The notes under the pieces are model-generated. The model saw only the letters and a list, made by a program, of their open reading frames with translations. It did no database searches and had not been told where the DNA came from. This document shows positions 5,752 through 5,854 of a DNA stretch of 5,854 bases, one piece after another. The stretch's first letter is position 1. Each line of letters starts with the position of its first letter. The stretch is taken from positions 1-5,854 of the forward strand of contig JALOPO010000126.1 in the NCBI GenBank assembly GCA_025453855.1, written 5' to 3'. The translations under genes were made by a program, and so were the position numbers. The stretch comes from Gemmatimonadaceae bacterium (GTDB taxonomy: Bacteria > Gemmatimonadota > Gemmatimonadetes > Gemmatimonadales > Gemmatimonadaceae).

Positions 5752-5854
5752 ATGACCGCCCGTCCTGCCCCGACCTCCCTCGACGCACAGCACGCCGCCT
5801 TCGTCGGCAACCGCTTCCTCGCCATGCCGATCGCGGGAGCGATCGCGTGGACGG
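5752..5854 (+). CDS. Start of an unidentified gene, cut by the right window edge
   Basis: ATG at 5752 opens a frame that stays open for 34 codons to the window end. The visible protein begins MTARPAPTSLDAQHAAF and continues through VGNRFLAMPIAGAIAWT, with most codon third positions G or C, as in the neighbouring genes. The last visible residues (about 21-34) are hydrophobic and could be the first membrane helix of a small membrane protein. No good Shine-Dalgarno sequence precedes the ATG. The same strand and the 182-base gap leave open whether it belongs to the upstream operon. Too little is visible to name a family. Confidence 0.5.
   Translation, partial: MTARPAPTSLDAQHAAFVGNRFLAMPIAGAIAWT

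Noticed and set aside
4145..5788. Open frame of 547 codons on the minus strand opposite the peptidase
   Set aside because: Composition is rich in Arg, His and Gly with no motif, and it lies fully opposite the conserved zinc peptidase. Absence of stops is expected at this GC content.
5828..5847. CGATCGCG repeated twice, resembling the cyanobacterial GCGATCGC word
   Set aside because: Only two copies, inside a probable coding start, in a genome whose other features do not suggest cyanobacteria. Explained by GC-rich codons.

Overview
The window is very GC-rich (roughly 70% or more, with codon third positions almost always G or C) and gene-dense. Such codon use, together with an ABC permease fused to an M1 aminopeptidase and a LysR regulator beside it, would suit a high-GC environmental bacterium such as a Gemmatimonadota member. 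That taxonomic guess is inference from composition and gene content only. No rRNA, tRNA, CRISPR, insertion sequence or phage gene was seen.

Layout. (1) Bases 717 down to 1, minus strand: a LysR-type transcriptional regulator, complete at its N-terminus and cut by the left window edge about 60 residues before its expected end. (2) Bases 718-782: a short, comparatively AT-rich divergent regulatory region. It holds two small perfect inverted repeats, a sigma70-like promoter for the regulator that would give an almost leaderless mRNA, and a strong Shine-Dalgarno sequence for the rightward operon. (3) Bases 783-1739, plus: an ABC transporter ATPase with every canonical motif. (4) Bases 1736-5569, plus, overlapping the ATPase gene by ATGA: a 1277-residue protein joining two ABC-2-type permease modules (about 12 membrane helices), a thirteenth helix, and an M1 zinc-aminopeptidase domain with HEVAH and a distal Glu. 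(5) Bases 5570-5751: a gap with no convincing gene. (6) From base 5752, plus: the first 34 codons of an unidentified gene that runs off the right edge.

How the genes may work together. The ATPase and the permease-peptidase are almost certainly co-transcribed and translationally coupled. They look like one ABC machine in which an ATPase homodimer drives a single-chain double permease. The positive-inside rule places the peptidase domain outside the cytoplasmic membrane, which would couple transport to peptide trimming or binding at the outer face. The substrate cannot be read from the sequence. The divergent LysR gene shares a 65-bp control region with the operon, the usual arrangement for a LysR protein that controls both itself and its neighbour.

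The architecture belongs to a known but poorly characterised family (ABC permease/M1 aminopeptidase fusions), so the system is not new in outline. The points most worth a second look are its biochemical role, the unusual proline-rich C-terminal tail, two strong hairpins inside the peptidase coding region, and the compact divergent operator.
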